A stretch of 64,000 bases of DNA from Paraherbaspirillum soli. Its GTDB lineage: Bacteria > Pseudomonadota > Gammaproteobacteria > Burkholderiales > Burkholderiaceae_D. The notes under the pieces were generated by a model, which saw only the letters and a program-made list of their open reading frames with translations, did not search any database and had not been told where the DNA came from. A program made the position numbers and the translations under genes. Numbering within the stretch: position 1 is the first letter of the stretch; each line of letters starts with the position of its first letter. The stretch lies in assembly GCF_042654985.1 (NCBI RefSeq), contig NZ_JBHSMT010000013.1, forward strand, positions 62,001 to 126,000. Reading direction: 5' to 3'. Below are positions 51,438 to 60,094 of this stretch, in pieces.

Positions 51438-51455
51438 GTTCGTATATCTTCGAAC
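51438..51455. promoter_or_regulatory. Inverted-repeat operator between arsR-like and OYE genes
   Basis: GTTCG-TATATCTT-CGAAC forms a 5-bp inverted repeat with an 8-bp AT-rich spacer in the 80-bp divergent gap. A CGAACTAACGAAT extension may form a second dyad. It fits the 12-2-12-like sites of ArsR proteins only loosely. Confidence 0.4.
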
Positions 51456-51491
51456 TAACGAATAAATACTCCACTTTCGTAAAGGTCATCC

Positions 51492-52580
51492 ATGTCTGCC
51501 CTGTTTCAACCATACAAGCTTAAAGGCGTTACCCTGCGCAATCGTATTGCTGTCCCGCCAATGTGCCAATATATGGCGGTCGATGGACTAATCAATGACT
51601 GGCATCAATCGCACTACGCAAATATGGCGCGTGGCGGCGCCGGACTTGTTATCGTTGAAGCAACTGCCGTTTCTCCCGAAGGACGCATCACACCGGGTTG
51701 TACCGGTATCTGGAACGATGATTTGGCACAAGCGTTTGTTCCTGTTGTGCAGGCCATCAAGGCAGCGGGCTCAGTACCTGGAATTCAAATTGCTCACGCG
51801 GGCAGAAAGGCGAGCGCCAACCGCCCTTGGGAAGGAGACGACCATATCGCTGAAGGCGATGAGCGTGGTTGGCAGACGATTGCTCCCTCAGCAGTTGCGT
51901 ATGGAAAAGGCTTGCCCAAGCTCCCTCGAGCGATGACATTGGATGACATCGCTCGCGTGCGTCAGAACTTTGTTGACGCAGCCAAGCGGGCGCGTGATGT
52001 TGGGTTTGAATGGCTGGAACTCCATTTCGCGCATGGCTATCTGGCACAGACCTTCTTTTCCGCACATTCGAATCATCGTGACGACATCTATGGCGGTAGC
52101 GTCGAGAACCGCGCACGCTTCCTGCTCGAGACGTTGAAAGCAGTACGTGAAGTTTGGCCAGAAAATCTGCCGCTAACTGTACGCTTTGGTGTTATTGAAT
52201 ACGATGGACGTGATGAGGAAACACTGCTCGAGTCGATTGGCCTTGTGCGCGATTTCAAAGCCGCTGGCATGGACATGATTAGCGTCAGCATCGGTTTTAC
52301 AATTGCTGAAACCTCGATTCCGTGGGGACCGGCTTTCTTGGGGGCGATTACTGAACGCGTTCGACGCGAAGCGGATGTGCCTGTATCTTCAGCATGGGGC
52401 TTCGGCACACCGGAGATTGCCGAGCGCGCCGTCAAAGAGCAGCAACTCGACGTCGTCATGGTGGGAAGAAGCCATTTGGTCAATCCCCATTGGACCTATT
52501 CCGCTGCAAAGGAGTTGGGCGTTGAGCGTGCTTCGTGGACGCTACCGGCACCGTACGCGCACTGGCTCGAACGTTATTAA
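51492..52580 (+). CDS. Old Yellow Enzyme, NADPH dehydrogenase (YqjM/NamA-like)
   Basis: A 362-residue FMN-dependent ene-reductase of the TIM-barrel OYE family, thermophilic-like/YqjM class. The N-terminus MSALFQPYKLKGVTLRNRIAVPPMCQY carries the Cys that tunes the flavin, followed by QIAHAGRKAS (substrate His and Arg context), ELHFAHGYLAQTFFSAHSNHRDD and VMVGRSHLVNPHW. It reduces enones, nitro compounds or quinones. It faces the ArsR gene, its probable repressor. Base composition is somewhat less GC-rich than neighbouring genes, hinting at later acquisition. Confidence 0.88.
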   Translation: MSALFQPYKLKGVTLRNRIAVPPMCQYMAVDGLINDWHQSHYANMARGGAGLVIVEATAVSPEGRITPGCTGIWNDDLAQAFVPVVQAIKAAGSVPGIQIAHAGRKASANRPWEGDDHIAEGDERGWQTIAPSAVAYGKGLPKLPRAMTLDDIARVRQNFVDAAKRARDVGFEWLELHFAHGYLAQTFFSAHSNHRDDIYGGSVENRARFLLETLKAVREVWPENLPLTVRFGVIEYDGRDEETLLESIGLVRDFKAAGMDMISVSIGFTIAETSIPWGPAFLGAITERVRREADVPVSSAWGFGTPEIAERAVKEQQLDVVMVGRSHLVNPHWTYSAAKELGVERASWTLPAPYAHWLERY

Positions 52581-52584
52581 ATGA

Positions 52585-52610
52585 AAATGGCGAACCAGGG
52601 TTCGCCATTT
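52585..52610. terminator. Terminator hairpin after the OYE gene
   Basis: AAATGGCGAACC and GGTTCGCCATTT are perfect complements with only AG between them, so the outer 11 bp form the stem with a CAGG loop. It lies five bases after the stop codon. Confidence 0.7.
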
Positions 52611-52710
52611 CCTTATCCACTGGTGGTGCATGATTTACCCGGAGTGACCGCTTCTGACCTAATTGCGCCGGTCGCCCTACGCATCTGCGAGCAAGCGATG
52701 CAGAGAATAC

Positions 52711-52740
52711 AAAAATGGAAGCCGGACTGCGCTTCCATTT
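52711..52740 (-). terminator. Terminator of the binding-protein gene
   Basis: AAATGGAAGC pairs with GCTTCCATTT around an 8-base loop. On the minus strand the stem ends in a T5 tract. It lies 43 bases after the stop codon of the binding-protein gene. Confidence 0.7.
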
Positions 52741-52782
52741 GTATGCCGAGCAGGCCAAACGCGGCCTGACAGGATCTGCCGC

Positions 52783-53667
52783 TTAGTTACCGACCTTGTC
52801 CGACGGGTAAGCCAATGAATCGCGCAACAGATAACTCATCGGCATGTTCAAATTGGTGCCTTTGGGGCCGTTCGGTTGCTGGAACCAGTAGTCATAGAGC
52901 CTCTTGAATTCGCCATCGTTAATCAGGCGCGCCATCTCGCCATCCACCAATTTTTTGAAGCCCGGATCATCCTTGCGGAACATCAGCGAGTACGGTTCGG
53001 TTGACAGCGGATCGCCGACTACAGCAAAGCTGGCAGGATTTTTTGCGTTCGAGCGCAGGCTATACAGCAGCACGTCATCCATCGCGTAGCCATCGGCTTT
53101 GCCCTGATCGACCAGTGAGAACGATTCATCGACATCGCGCCCCTCCATGACCTTGATATTGAGCGCACGTACATTGCTGCGCGCATTGATCAGATCGATG
53201 GTGGTAGTGCTCTTGGTAACGACGATGGTCTTGCCCCTCAGATCCGACCAGTTCTTGATGCCCTTGTCGCTCTTCACCAGCATTTTGACGCTGGAAAAAA
53301 AGTGCGGCACGGTAAAGGCGACGCGGCCACGACGCTCGGCGTTATTGGTCGTCGAGCCGCATTCCAGATCGGCCTTGCCTTCGATGATGCTGGTGAAGCG
53401 GGTGCTCGAATCGACCGGCAGATACTGCACTTTCAAATTCGGCAGTTTCAGTTCGCGCTTGACCGCATCGGCGATTTTCAAGCACAGGCCGATTGAATAG
53501 CCGGTGATCTGCTTGTTTTCATTGGTGTAGGAAAATGGCGCGGTCTCACGATACGCGAGCGTGATGCTCTGACTTTCGCGAATCTTGGCAAGGGTATCGC
53601 CAGCCGTTGCGGCTAGCGGCGTCAGAATACACATCAAGGTCAAACCATGCTTAATCACACCACGCAT
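52783..53667 (-). CDS. Amino-acid ABC transporter substrate-binding protein (GltI-like), orphan
   Basis: A 294-residue periplasmic binding protein of the family 3 solute-binding type: signal peptide (about 1-20, cleavage after ATA), ITLAYRETAPFSYTNENKQITGYSIGLCLKIADAV and LECGSTTNNAERRGRVAFT, characteristic of glutamate/aspartate-binding GltI. The C-terminus reads KRLYDYWFQQP. I start at 53667 because of the signal and TGGAG upstream. No permease or ATPase genes are adjacent, so it must serve a transporter encoded elsewhere or act as a sensor. Confidence 0.87.
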   Translation of the reverse strand: MRGVIKHGLTLMCILTPLAATAGDTLAKIRESQSITLAYRETAPFSYTNENKQITGYSIGLCLKIADAVKRELKLPNLKVQYLPVDSSTRFTSIIEGKADLECGSTTNNAERRGRVAFTVPHFFSSVKMLVKSDKGIKNWSDLRGKTIVVTKSTTTIDLINARSNVRALNIKVMEGRDVDESFSLVDQGKADGYAMDDVLLYSLRSNAKNPASFAVVGDPLSTEPYSLMFRKDDPGFKKLVDGEMARLINDGEFKRLYDYWFQQPNGPKGTNLNMPMSYLLRDSLAYPSDKVGN

Positions 53668-53877
53668 AACAAAAGCTCCAATGAGTCGCTCGGTCGCCAC
53701 TGGCGCAGCCAAAGCCGACAACCGAAAAGTTGATTGGGGTGAACATTACCCCCGTGCAAATGTATCAGAAATTCCAGCCGGTGCGGCCTTTTTGTTGCAT
53801 ATGTAATAAATTTGTTACGCTTTTTTGTTGGGCTTGCAAAACACCTGGAATCGCTGCCGCGATTTCAGGTCGGTCTA

Positions 53878-54945
53878 TCACTGATTGGGCAGCAGCGCCT
53901 GCAGTTCGTCCGCCAGGGTCTTCACCAGTTCTGCCGCCGGCATCGGACGCGCCATCGCTACGCCCTGCCCGGCCCACAAGGACATGAACTCCGGGCGAGC
54001 GAGTTTGGCGGCGGCCTGCCGCATTTCACCGGTCAGCGCGTTCTGGACCGGATAAGGCGGGACTTCCTGTTCGAACGGCCGCATCCGCTCCATGAACTGA
54101 TTGACGATGCCGCGCGCATACCGACCTGAGAAAGTGCGCGTCAGGCGCGTACTGTCGTCCCGCGCCTTTTGCAGCTGCTGCCGCCAGGCTTGAGCGATGC
54201 CCGATTCCGGACAGCTCAAGAAGGCGGTGCCGAGTTGCGCCGCCTGCGCGCCTAGCATCAGCGATGCCGCAATGCCGCGTCCGTTCATGATGCCACCAGC
54301 CGCAATGACGGGAATTTTTACCGCCGCCGCAACCTGCGGGACAAGCGCCATCAGGCCGATGCAAGACTGTTCAAAATCGCCCAGGAAAGTCGCGCGGTGA
54401 CCGCCGGCCTCCGAGCCTGAGGCGCAAATGAAATCGGCTCCGCCCCTTTCCCATGCTTGCGCTTCCGCAACCGTGGTCGCGGTGCCGATGACCAGAGAGC
54501 CGGCGCGCTTGAAGCGGGATACGGTTTCGCTGTCGAGGATGCCGAAAGTAAAGTTTACAACCGGCGGCGCGGCCTCCAGCAGCGCACTGACTTGATCGCG
54601 GAAATCCTCGCAGAATTTGTCCGGAACCGATGTCGGGCCGAGCCCGAGTTCGGCCCGGAACGGAGCGAGCAAATCCTGCGCCGCCAGCACTTCGGCGGCC
54701 GCCGGACGCGGCGGCTCTTGCACGAACAGATTGACATTGAATGGACGGTTGGTCAGGGCCCTGATTTTCGCCACGTTTTCGATGATCGCCGCTGGCGCCA
54801 GCAGCGCCGCGGCGTAAGAACCGAGTGCCCCGGCGTTGCTGACGGCGACCGTCAGCTCCAATGGCGAGCCGCCGTTCATCGGTCCTTGCACGATCGGATG
54901 ATCGATGCCGACCGCTGTCTTGAATGCAGAGTAGCGAATAGTCAT
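53878..54945 (-). CDS. Nitronate monooxygenase family protein
   Basis: A 355-residue FMN-binding TIM-barrel protein of the NMO/2-nitropropane dioxygenase family. The catalytic His lies in ASGSEAGGHRATF (about residue 186), followed by PVIAAGGIMNGRGIAASLMLGAQAAQLGTAFLSCPES, the phosphate-binding signature. The enzymes detoxify nitronates such as propionate-3-nitronate; some relatives are enoyl-ACP reductases (FabK), but those differ in the His region. The downstream end of the nucleotidyltransferase gene is 12 bp upstream, so the two may be co-transcribed. Confidence 0.87.
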   Translation of the reverse strand: MTIRYSAFKTAVGIDHPIVQGPMNGGSPLELTVAVSNAGALGSYAAALLAPAAIIENVAKIRALTNRPFNVNLFVQEPPRPAAAEVLAAQDLLAPFRAELGLGPTSVPDKFCEDFRDQVSALLEAAPPVVNFTFGILDSETVSRFKRAGSLVIGTATTVAEAQAWERGGADFICASGSEAGGHRATFLGDFEQSCIGLMALVPQVAAAVKIPVIAAGGIMNGRGIAASLMLGAQAAQLGTAFLSCPESGIAQAWRQQLQKARDDSTRLTRTFSGRYARGIVNQFMERMRPFEQEVPPYPVQNALTGEMRQAAAKLARPEFMSLWAGQGVAMARPMPAAELVKTLADELQALLPNQ

Positions 54946-54957
54946 GTTTGCGATGTC

Positions 54958-55788
54958 TCAGATTAAAGGGAGGGCGCCGCCAAGCACGGTATCGTGCAGC
55001 AAGCGATCCAGCACGGTGAAGTCCCGCTCTTCCTGTTCGGGTGGCGGGAACGCATGGCTCAAGCGGTCGAGATGGAATTCGAGAAATTGATTTATGACCG
55101 GCATCGCCAATCCCTGCTCGGACTCCAGCGCTTGCCGTTTGATCGTCAATAGTTCTTCAATCGCATTTTTCAGCGCGCTATCGGTGACGATGGCGTCAAC
55201 CAGGTCCTGAAAGCGCATCGGCACCACGCCGCGCTGCTGCTCTATCCACAGGCAAGCGAGCAATGGCCGCAACACATACAGATATTTTTTGAGGCGAACC
55301 AGATCGCCGCGCAAATGCTCGCGATAATTCTTCTTCGCCATATGCAGATAGTGATGGAACGAGCGCTCAGGCCGATACACTTGTTCGGCTGCAGCACGCA
55401 CCGCGCCCAGGAACGCTTGATCGGCTCGATAGATGACCGGCGACGACAGCCATTCCACCACCGTGGCATTGCCGTTGCGGAGCAGGCCCAATGCCTTGCG
55501 CAAATCCCAGCCGCTGACATCGTAGACATCGTTGATCGGCAGTTCGATCACATCGCGCCCCGGGAAAACGGTCAGATACCAATCCACTTGGTGCACATAG
55601 ATAAAGCGCACGTCGTAATCGCTATCGGGCGAAGCGAAGCCCCAGCCACGGCTGCCTGATTCACAGGCGAATAGCACTTTTACCGAATGTTCGGCCTCGA
55701 CCCGGGCAAGGGTCGCTTCAATTTCGATACGTACTAGCGGATCGATCGGGTGTTCATTGTCCTGAAAGTCATACTTGTTACCGGTCAT
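54958..55788 (-). CDS. Predicted nucleotidyltransferase (COG3541-like)
   Basis: A 276-residue protein with a minimal nucleotidyltransferase core: ESGSRGWGFASPDSDYDVRF (residues 43-62) gives the G-S-R and D-x-D (Asp57, Asp59) catalytic pattern. A helical region with YLHMAKKNYREHLRGDLVRLKKYLYVLRPLLACLWIEQ follows. The family is widespread, related to YcgL of Bacillus, and its substrate is unknown. Similar folds occur in type IV-like toxin systems, but no partner antitoxin gene is evident. The start at 55788 is the likely one; the frame is open upstream without similarity. Confidence 0.8.
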   Translation of the reverse strand: MTGNKYDFQDNEHPIDPLVRIEIEATLARVEAEHSVKVLFACESGSRGWGFASPDSDYDVRFIYVHQVDWYLTVFPGRDVIELPINDVYDVSGWDLRKALGLLRNGNATVVEWLSSPVIYRADQAFLGAVRAAAEQVYRPERSFHHYLHMAKKNYREHLRGDLVRLKKYLYVLRPLLACLWIEQQRGVVPMRFQDLVDAIVTDSALKNAIEELLTIKRQALESEQGLAMPVINQFLEFHLDRLSHAFPPPEQEERDFTVLDRLLHDTVLGGALPLI

Positions 55789-55987
55789 AGAGCTATTTCT
55801 TATCAAATCAAATGTTTCAAATGTTGCGCTAGTGTATTTGAATGATCGCGCTCTACCAACTGCAATTCTGATGCCGCTCTGAGATTTTTTTGGCGCACAA
55901 ACGCAACCAAGCTCCGCGGCGGACGGAAGGAGCATTCAGACAGCAATTTACCTGAACGAAAACCGGTTCCGGCATGAACATTCAATG

Positions 55988-56176
55988 CTAAGGCGTCATA
56001 TCCTGCGACCGGGTATCGGCAGGCTTGGTACTCAACGGCAGATGCTCCGTCGCACAAAACTCGGTATCCGCAGCCGCAATGCATGCTTCAAAAGCATCCG
56101 CATGGTCTGCCGAGGCGAATACGTAAATCGTGTCATCGACTTGAATCTCAGTCGGGGAAATTCGAATAGTAGCCAT
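55988..56176 (-). CDS. Small hypothetical protein
   Basis: A 62-residue protein starting MATIRISPTEIQVDDTIYVFASADHADAFEACIAAADTEFC, unrecognised. A good AAAGG ribosome site lies seven bases before the ATG at 56176. There is no signal or membrane segment; a beta-strand start followed by a helix with two cysteines is suggested by the pattern. Function unknown. Confidence 0.55.
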   Translation of the reverse strand: MATIRISPTEIQVDDTIYVFASADHADAFEACIAAADTEFCATEHLPLSTKPADTRSQDMTP

Positions 56177-56403
56177 CGGTAACCTTTCTAAATTCCGTAT
56201 CAATGATTGGAAATCCTAGCATGAATGAACCGTCAATATTGCCCCCGCTCCCACGATGCACGCGTTGCGCGGCGTGACATAAAACCCGTGGCCGGCAGTC
56301 TGCCGGCGGCGCCAAAGCCTCTTGGATCGGGCTCATGCTCGCAGCTTGGAACGGCTCCGTGCTATGCTGCGCAACCCGGAATATCTAGTACACATTATTG
56401 TTA

Positions 56404-56844
56404 ATGAATACCACCAACCCTACCCTCAGCCCTTTTCAGTCCGCACGCATCCTGCTCAAGCAATTTCAAGAGAAATTCGCCGCTTTCCGCGAGTGCATGC
56501 CGCTGGCCATTGGCATCGACAAGCAGCTTATCGCGCAACTCCCCGAGCTTGACCGCAAGACTATGCGCACCGCGCTGGGGATTCACACCAACTCATTGCG
56601 GTATCTGAAGGTAATGGCGAAGGCGACCGTCAGATTTGACCTCGACGGCAATGCCGCCGGCGAAGTCACCGAAATCCATCGCACCCACGCATCCCAAATT
56701 CTGCTGGAGCGTGCAAAAAAAGATGCCGAGCTGCGCAAAGCTCAGCGCAAGGCAGAAGAAGCTCAACGTGAATTAGATCAGGCAGCGCGCCAACGCGCCG
56801 AGAAATTGAGCCAACTCACGGCGAAATTCTCTCGCGGCAGCTGA
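56404..56844 (+). CDS. ProQ/FinO-domain RNA-binding protein
   Basis: A 146-residue protein containing a ProQ/FINO domain (about residues 10-90): KQFQEKFAAFRECMPLAIGIDKQLIAQLPELDRKTMRTALGIHTNSLRYLKVMAKATVRFDLDGNAAGEVTEIHR. The C-terminal 40 residues form a charged coiled coil (KKDAELRKAQRKAEEAQRELDQAARQRAEK). ProQ-type proteins are RNA chaperones that bind structured 3' ends and sRNAs. It is shorter than E. coli ProQ (232), lacking the linker and Tudor-like part. No clear ribosome site; the ATG at 56404 is the likely start. Confidence 0.87.
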   Translation: MNTTNPTLSPFQSARILLKQFQEKFAAFRECMPLAIGIDKQLIAQLPELDRKTMRTALGIHTNSLRYLKVMAKATVRFDLDGNAAGEVTEIHRTHASQILLERAKKDAELRKAQRKAEEAQRELDQAARQRAEKLSQLTAKFSRGS

Positions 56845-56902
56845 TTCGGCCAAACACATGCCGTAAATCGACAATCGCATTTCCAACCAAGGAATCCTGC
56901 AT

Positions 56903-58066
56903 ATGCTGCAACCGAAGGTCACTGGCTTATCTGGTAATGAAATCTATTGCATGCACCTGAAAGGATTCACGCCCGCCGGGATTGTGGTTGGCAACAGCGT
57001 GCAGTCTATGGGTGTCCTCGGCAGTCTGGGCTCTGCCTTCCGAGGAGCCTTGGGTGGCGAGGTTCCGGCGATAACCGACATGATCCATGCCGGACGCGAA
57101 GCGGCGTTTGAACGGATGACCAAAGAGGCCGAACGCGAAGGCGTGCATGGCGTGGTTGGCGTCACTTCGGAACTGCGAGCGCTGGCAGGAAATTCCGAGT
57201 TCCTCTTTGTCGGATCAGGGGTGCTTGGGCACAGTACAAGCAGGATGTTCACCAGCGCCGGCGATGCGCAAGAACTGTATTGCCACATGGATGCCGGATA
57301 CCAGCCGATCCACTTTGCCTTTGGAAATATCGCTTACTCGGTCGGCGTGGTGGGTGGAATCACCGGCACCTTAAAGACGATGGTGCGTGGAGAAATCAAG
57401 GAATTCAGCGACATCTTCAACGCCACCCGGCATCACGCGCTTGAGCGCCTGGTTAACCAGGCCAAGAAGGTAGGCGCCAACGCCGTCATCGGCGTCAAAA
57501 CCAACGTCAAGAAATTGAACGGCATCCATGAGATGTACATGACCGGCACGGCAGCCATGCATCCCAGCCTGCCCGCCGCATGCTACGACTCACCGGTTTC
57601 CAGCGACCTGACAGGCGAAGAATTGTGGTCGATGACCAGCCTTGGTTACGCACCGGTCAAGCTGTTGATCTCCACTTCGGTCTATTCGCTCGGCGCCATC
57701 GGCGGGCTGAAAGCCATGTTCAAAGGGTTTATCAAAGGCGAGATCAGCGACTTGACCACGCTGATCTACGATGCCAGAGAGAACGTGTTCGACCGCTTGA
57801 AGTCGGATGCAGCGGAAGTCGGCGCGGAAGAAGTGGTCGGGACCAAAACCTACATTGTCGAACTCGGCTCGGGCTTGATCGAAGTGATCGCGATAGGAAC
57901 TGCTGTTCGCAAGTTACCCGGCTTCAGCGTCGTCACCCCCTCCCTTCCCTGCCAGGCGATTATCCGAGACAAGGACACGTGGATCAGTGGCGACAGCGGC
58001 TTCGATCTGCAATCGACACGAGCCGGCGGCTCTGACTCGCAGGCCACACGACGGGCCGGCGGCTGA
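56903..58066 (+). CDS. Triple-repeat UPF0145/YbjQ-domain protein
   Basis: A 387-residue protein made of three tandem heavy-metal-binding-type (UPF0145, YbjQ) domains at about residues 12-106, 123-216 and 239-334. Each repeats the pattern (E)LY/W..., GN/S-V-Y-S-(V/L)-G-(V/A)-(L/V/I)-G-G, a helix ending in ...R...ERL...A...GA..VVGV. Single-domain YbjQ proteins (about 100 residues) form pentamers, so a covalent triple is unusual. A short tail repeats an S/T-RAGG motif. Function unknown. It follows the ProQ gene by 58 bp. Confidence 0.83.
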   Translation: MLQPKVTGLSGNEIYCMHLKGFTPAGIVVGNSVQSMGVLGSLGSAFRGALGGEVPAITDMIHAGREAAFERMTKEAEREGVHGVVGVTSELRALAGNSEFLFVGSGVLGHSTSRMFTSAGDAQELYCHMDAGYQPIHFAFGNIAYSVGVVGGITGTLKTMVRGEIKEFSDIFNATRHHALERLVNQAKKVGANAVIGVKTNVKKLNGIHEMYMTGTAAMHPSLPAACYDSPVSSDLTGEELWSMTSLGYAPVKLLISTSVYSLGAIGGLKAMFKGFIKGEISDLTTLIYDARENVFDRLKSDAAEVGAEEVVGTKTYIVELGSGLIEVIAIGTAVRKLPGFSVVTPSLPCQAIIRDKDTWISGDSGFDLQSTRAGGSDSQATRRAGG

Positions 58067-58210
58067 TTTTCATATCGCACGACCGGCCACAAGCAGCCCT
58101 CCAGCAATTATCCGAAGCCGCGGCAGCGATTGACAGATTGGTAGATTGACACTTGCAAAAGTGTGAACAAAAATGATAGGTAACACTGCGTTCCGCCACG
58201 AGGAGAATGT

Positions 58211-60022
58211 ATGTATTACCAAAGTTACAACCCGATGGGGAACGTGTTTCTTTCCACCCTGGTAGCAGCGGTCCCGATTGCCGCTTTGTTGTACTTCATT
58301 GCCCTTCATCCACATCGCGACGTCCAGGGAACCAAACGCCTGGGCATCCCCGCTCCTTACGCGGCATTGTTCGGCGTAACCGCCGCTTTCCTGGTTTCCT
58401 GCATCGCCTTCAAGATGCCGCTTGCCGCAGCGGCGTCGGCTTTCGCACTGGGCTCGCTCTCGGGATTCCTGGGGATCATATGGATCATTCTGGGCGCGAT
58501 GCTGCTCTACACGATGACCGTGGTCACCGGGAAGTTCGAGATCGTGAAGGAATCCATCATTCAAATCTCCTTCGACCGCCGGCTCCAGTGTGTGCTGATC
58601 GCCTTTTCTTTCGGCGCGATTATCGAGGGCACCTCTGGCTTCGGCACGCCGGTGGCGATCGCCGGCGCCGTGATGGTGGGCCTGGGATTCAAGCCGTTCC
58701 AGTCCGCCGTGCTGAATCTCCTCGCCAACACCGCCCCGGTCGCCTGGGGCGCGATCGGCACACCGATCGTGGTGCTGGCGTCCGTCAGCGGCCTGGACCA
58801 GGTCACGCTCTCCGCCATGGCAGGTCACCAGTTACCCTGGATCTCGATGCTGGTGCCGTTCTGGCTGGTCGCTGTTTTTGTGAAGATGGAGGGCGGCACG
58901 TGGAAGGAAGTGTTCGAGGTGTGGCCGGCCACGCTGTGCGCCGGCGGGTCGTTTGCGCTGATGCAGTATTTGGCCTCTGGAACCAATCAATTCCACCTGA
59001 TGACCGATGTCGTGTCGGGCGTTTTCTCGGTCATCTGCACCGCTTTGTTTTTGCGCTTTGTCTGGCATCCGAAGACCCGCTTCCTGCTGAAATCGGAGCG
59101 CGAGGCGCTCGCGAAAACCGGCGCGCCTGCAGCCGTCACGACTGACCGCAGCGCCTGGAAATACTCGTACAGCGTGGGGGAAACAATCTACGCCTGGCTG
59201 CCGTGGGCCATTTTGATCATCTGCTGCGCGGTATGGGGCATGCCCGAATGGAAGAAGTATCTGAATGCGCTGTTCTCCGGCATCGCATTCAAGACCACAC
59301 TGCTAGGCTCGCCGTTTACCGGCACCCTGTCCTTGCCGACCTGGGATATGCCGGCGCTGCACAATCTGGTGCAGCGCACCCCTCCGGTGGTTGCGGCCAG
59401 CGCCAAGCCCGAGGCGGCGCGTTTCGTCATCAACTGGCTGTCGGCCGCGGGGACCGGCGTGTTCGTTGCCGCGATCTTGTCCGGCTTGGTTCTCAGATTG
59501 AGCGCAGCGCAGTGGAAAGAGGCCGTGGTCCGCACCGGACGCCGCATGGCGACACCGGTGGTGGTCATCGCGCTGGTGCTGGGACTCGGCTTTCTGACCC
59601 GCTACTCGGGCACGGACGCGGTGTTGGGTCTGGCTTTCACCAATGCCGGCCCGATGTATCCGTTCTTTGCCGCCTATCTGGGCTGGCTGGGCGTCTTCCT
59701 GACCGGCTCGGACACGGCATCCAACGCCTTGTTCGGCAGCCTGCAGCGAATCACGGCGCAACAGCTGCATCTGAATGAAATCCTGATTGTGGCGACCAAC
59801 TCAACCGGCGGCGTCATGGGCAAGATGATAGACGCCCAGTCCATCATGGTGGCCTGCGCCGCCTGCTACGACGATCCGCACGAGCGCGCGCATGCGCTCG
59901 GACCGATTTTCCGCAAGGTGTTCTGGTACTCGATCGCCGGCGCCGCCATGATCGGCGTGATCGCCATGCTGCAAGCCTACGTCTTCCCGGGTGCGATCCC
60001 GATACCGCCGCTGCCCAAGTGA
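58211..60022 (+). CDS. L-lactate permease (LctP/LldP family)
   Basis: A 603-residue inner-membrane symporter with about 13 transmembrane helices. Signatures include FSFGAIIEGTSGFGTPVAIAGAVMVGLGF, NLLANTAPVAWGAIGTPIVVLA and the late GSDTASNALFGSLQ and NSTGGVMGKMIDAQSIMVACAA, all diagnostic of LctP. It imports L- or D-lactate or glycolate with protons. No lactate dehydrogenase (lldD) lies next to it and no FadR-type regulator is seen. Confidence 0.93.
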   Translation: MYYQSYNPMGNVFLSTLVAAVPIAALLYFIALHPHRDVQGTKRLGIPAPYAALFGVTAAFLVSCIAFKMPLAAAASAFALGSLSGFLGIIWIILGAMLLYTMTVVTGKFEIVKESIIQISFDRRLQCVLIAFSFGAIIEGTSGFGTPVAIAGAVMVGLGFKPFQSAVLNLLANTAPVAWGAIGTPIVVLASVSGLDQVTLSAMAGHQLPWISMLVPFWLVAVFVKMEGGTWKEVFEVWPATLCAGGSFALMQYLASGTNQFHLMTDVVSGVFSVICTALFLRFVWHPKTRFLLKSEREALAKTGAPAAVTTDRSAWKYSYSVGETIYAWLPWAILIICCAVWGMPEWKKYLNALFSGIAFKTTLLGSPFTGTLSLPTWDMPALHNLVQRTPPVVAASAKPEAARFVINWLSAAGTGVFVAAILSGLVLRLSAAQWKEAVVRTGRRMATPVVVIALVLGLGFLTRYSGTDAVLGLAFTNAGPMYPFFAAYLGWLGVFLTGSDTASNALFGSLQRITAQQLHLNEILIVATNSTGGVMGKMIDAQSIMVACAACYDDPHERAHALGPIFRKVFWYSIAGAAMIGVIAMLQAYVFPGAIPIPPLPK

Positions 60023-60052
60023 TCACTAGTGGACACTCGATACGCAATATGA

Positions 60053-60076
60053 AAAGCCCGGCATTTGCCGGGCTTT
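60053..60076. terminator. Bidirectional terminator between lctP and the oxidase
   Basis: AAAGCCCGGC pairs perfectly with GCCGGGCTTT around ATTT, flanked by A's on one side and TGTTTC on the other. It serves the two convergent genes. Confidence 0.8.
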
Positions 60077-60094
60077 GTTTCATTCCAGACTGAA

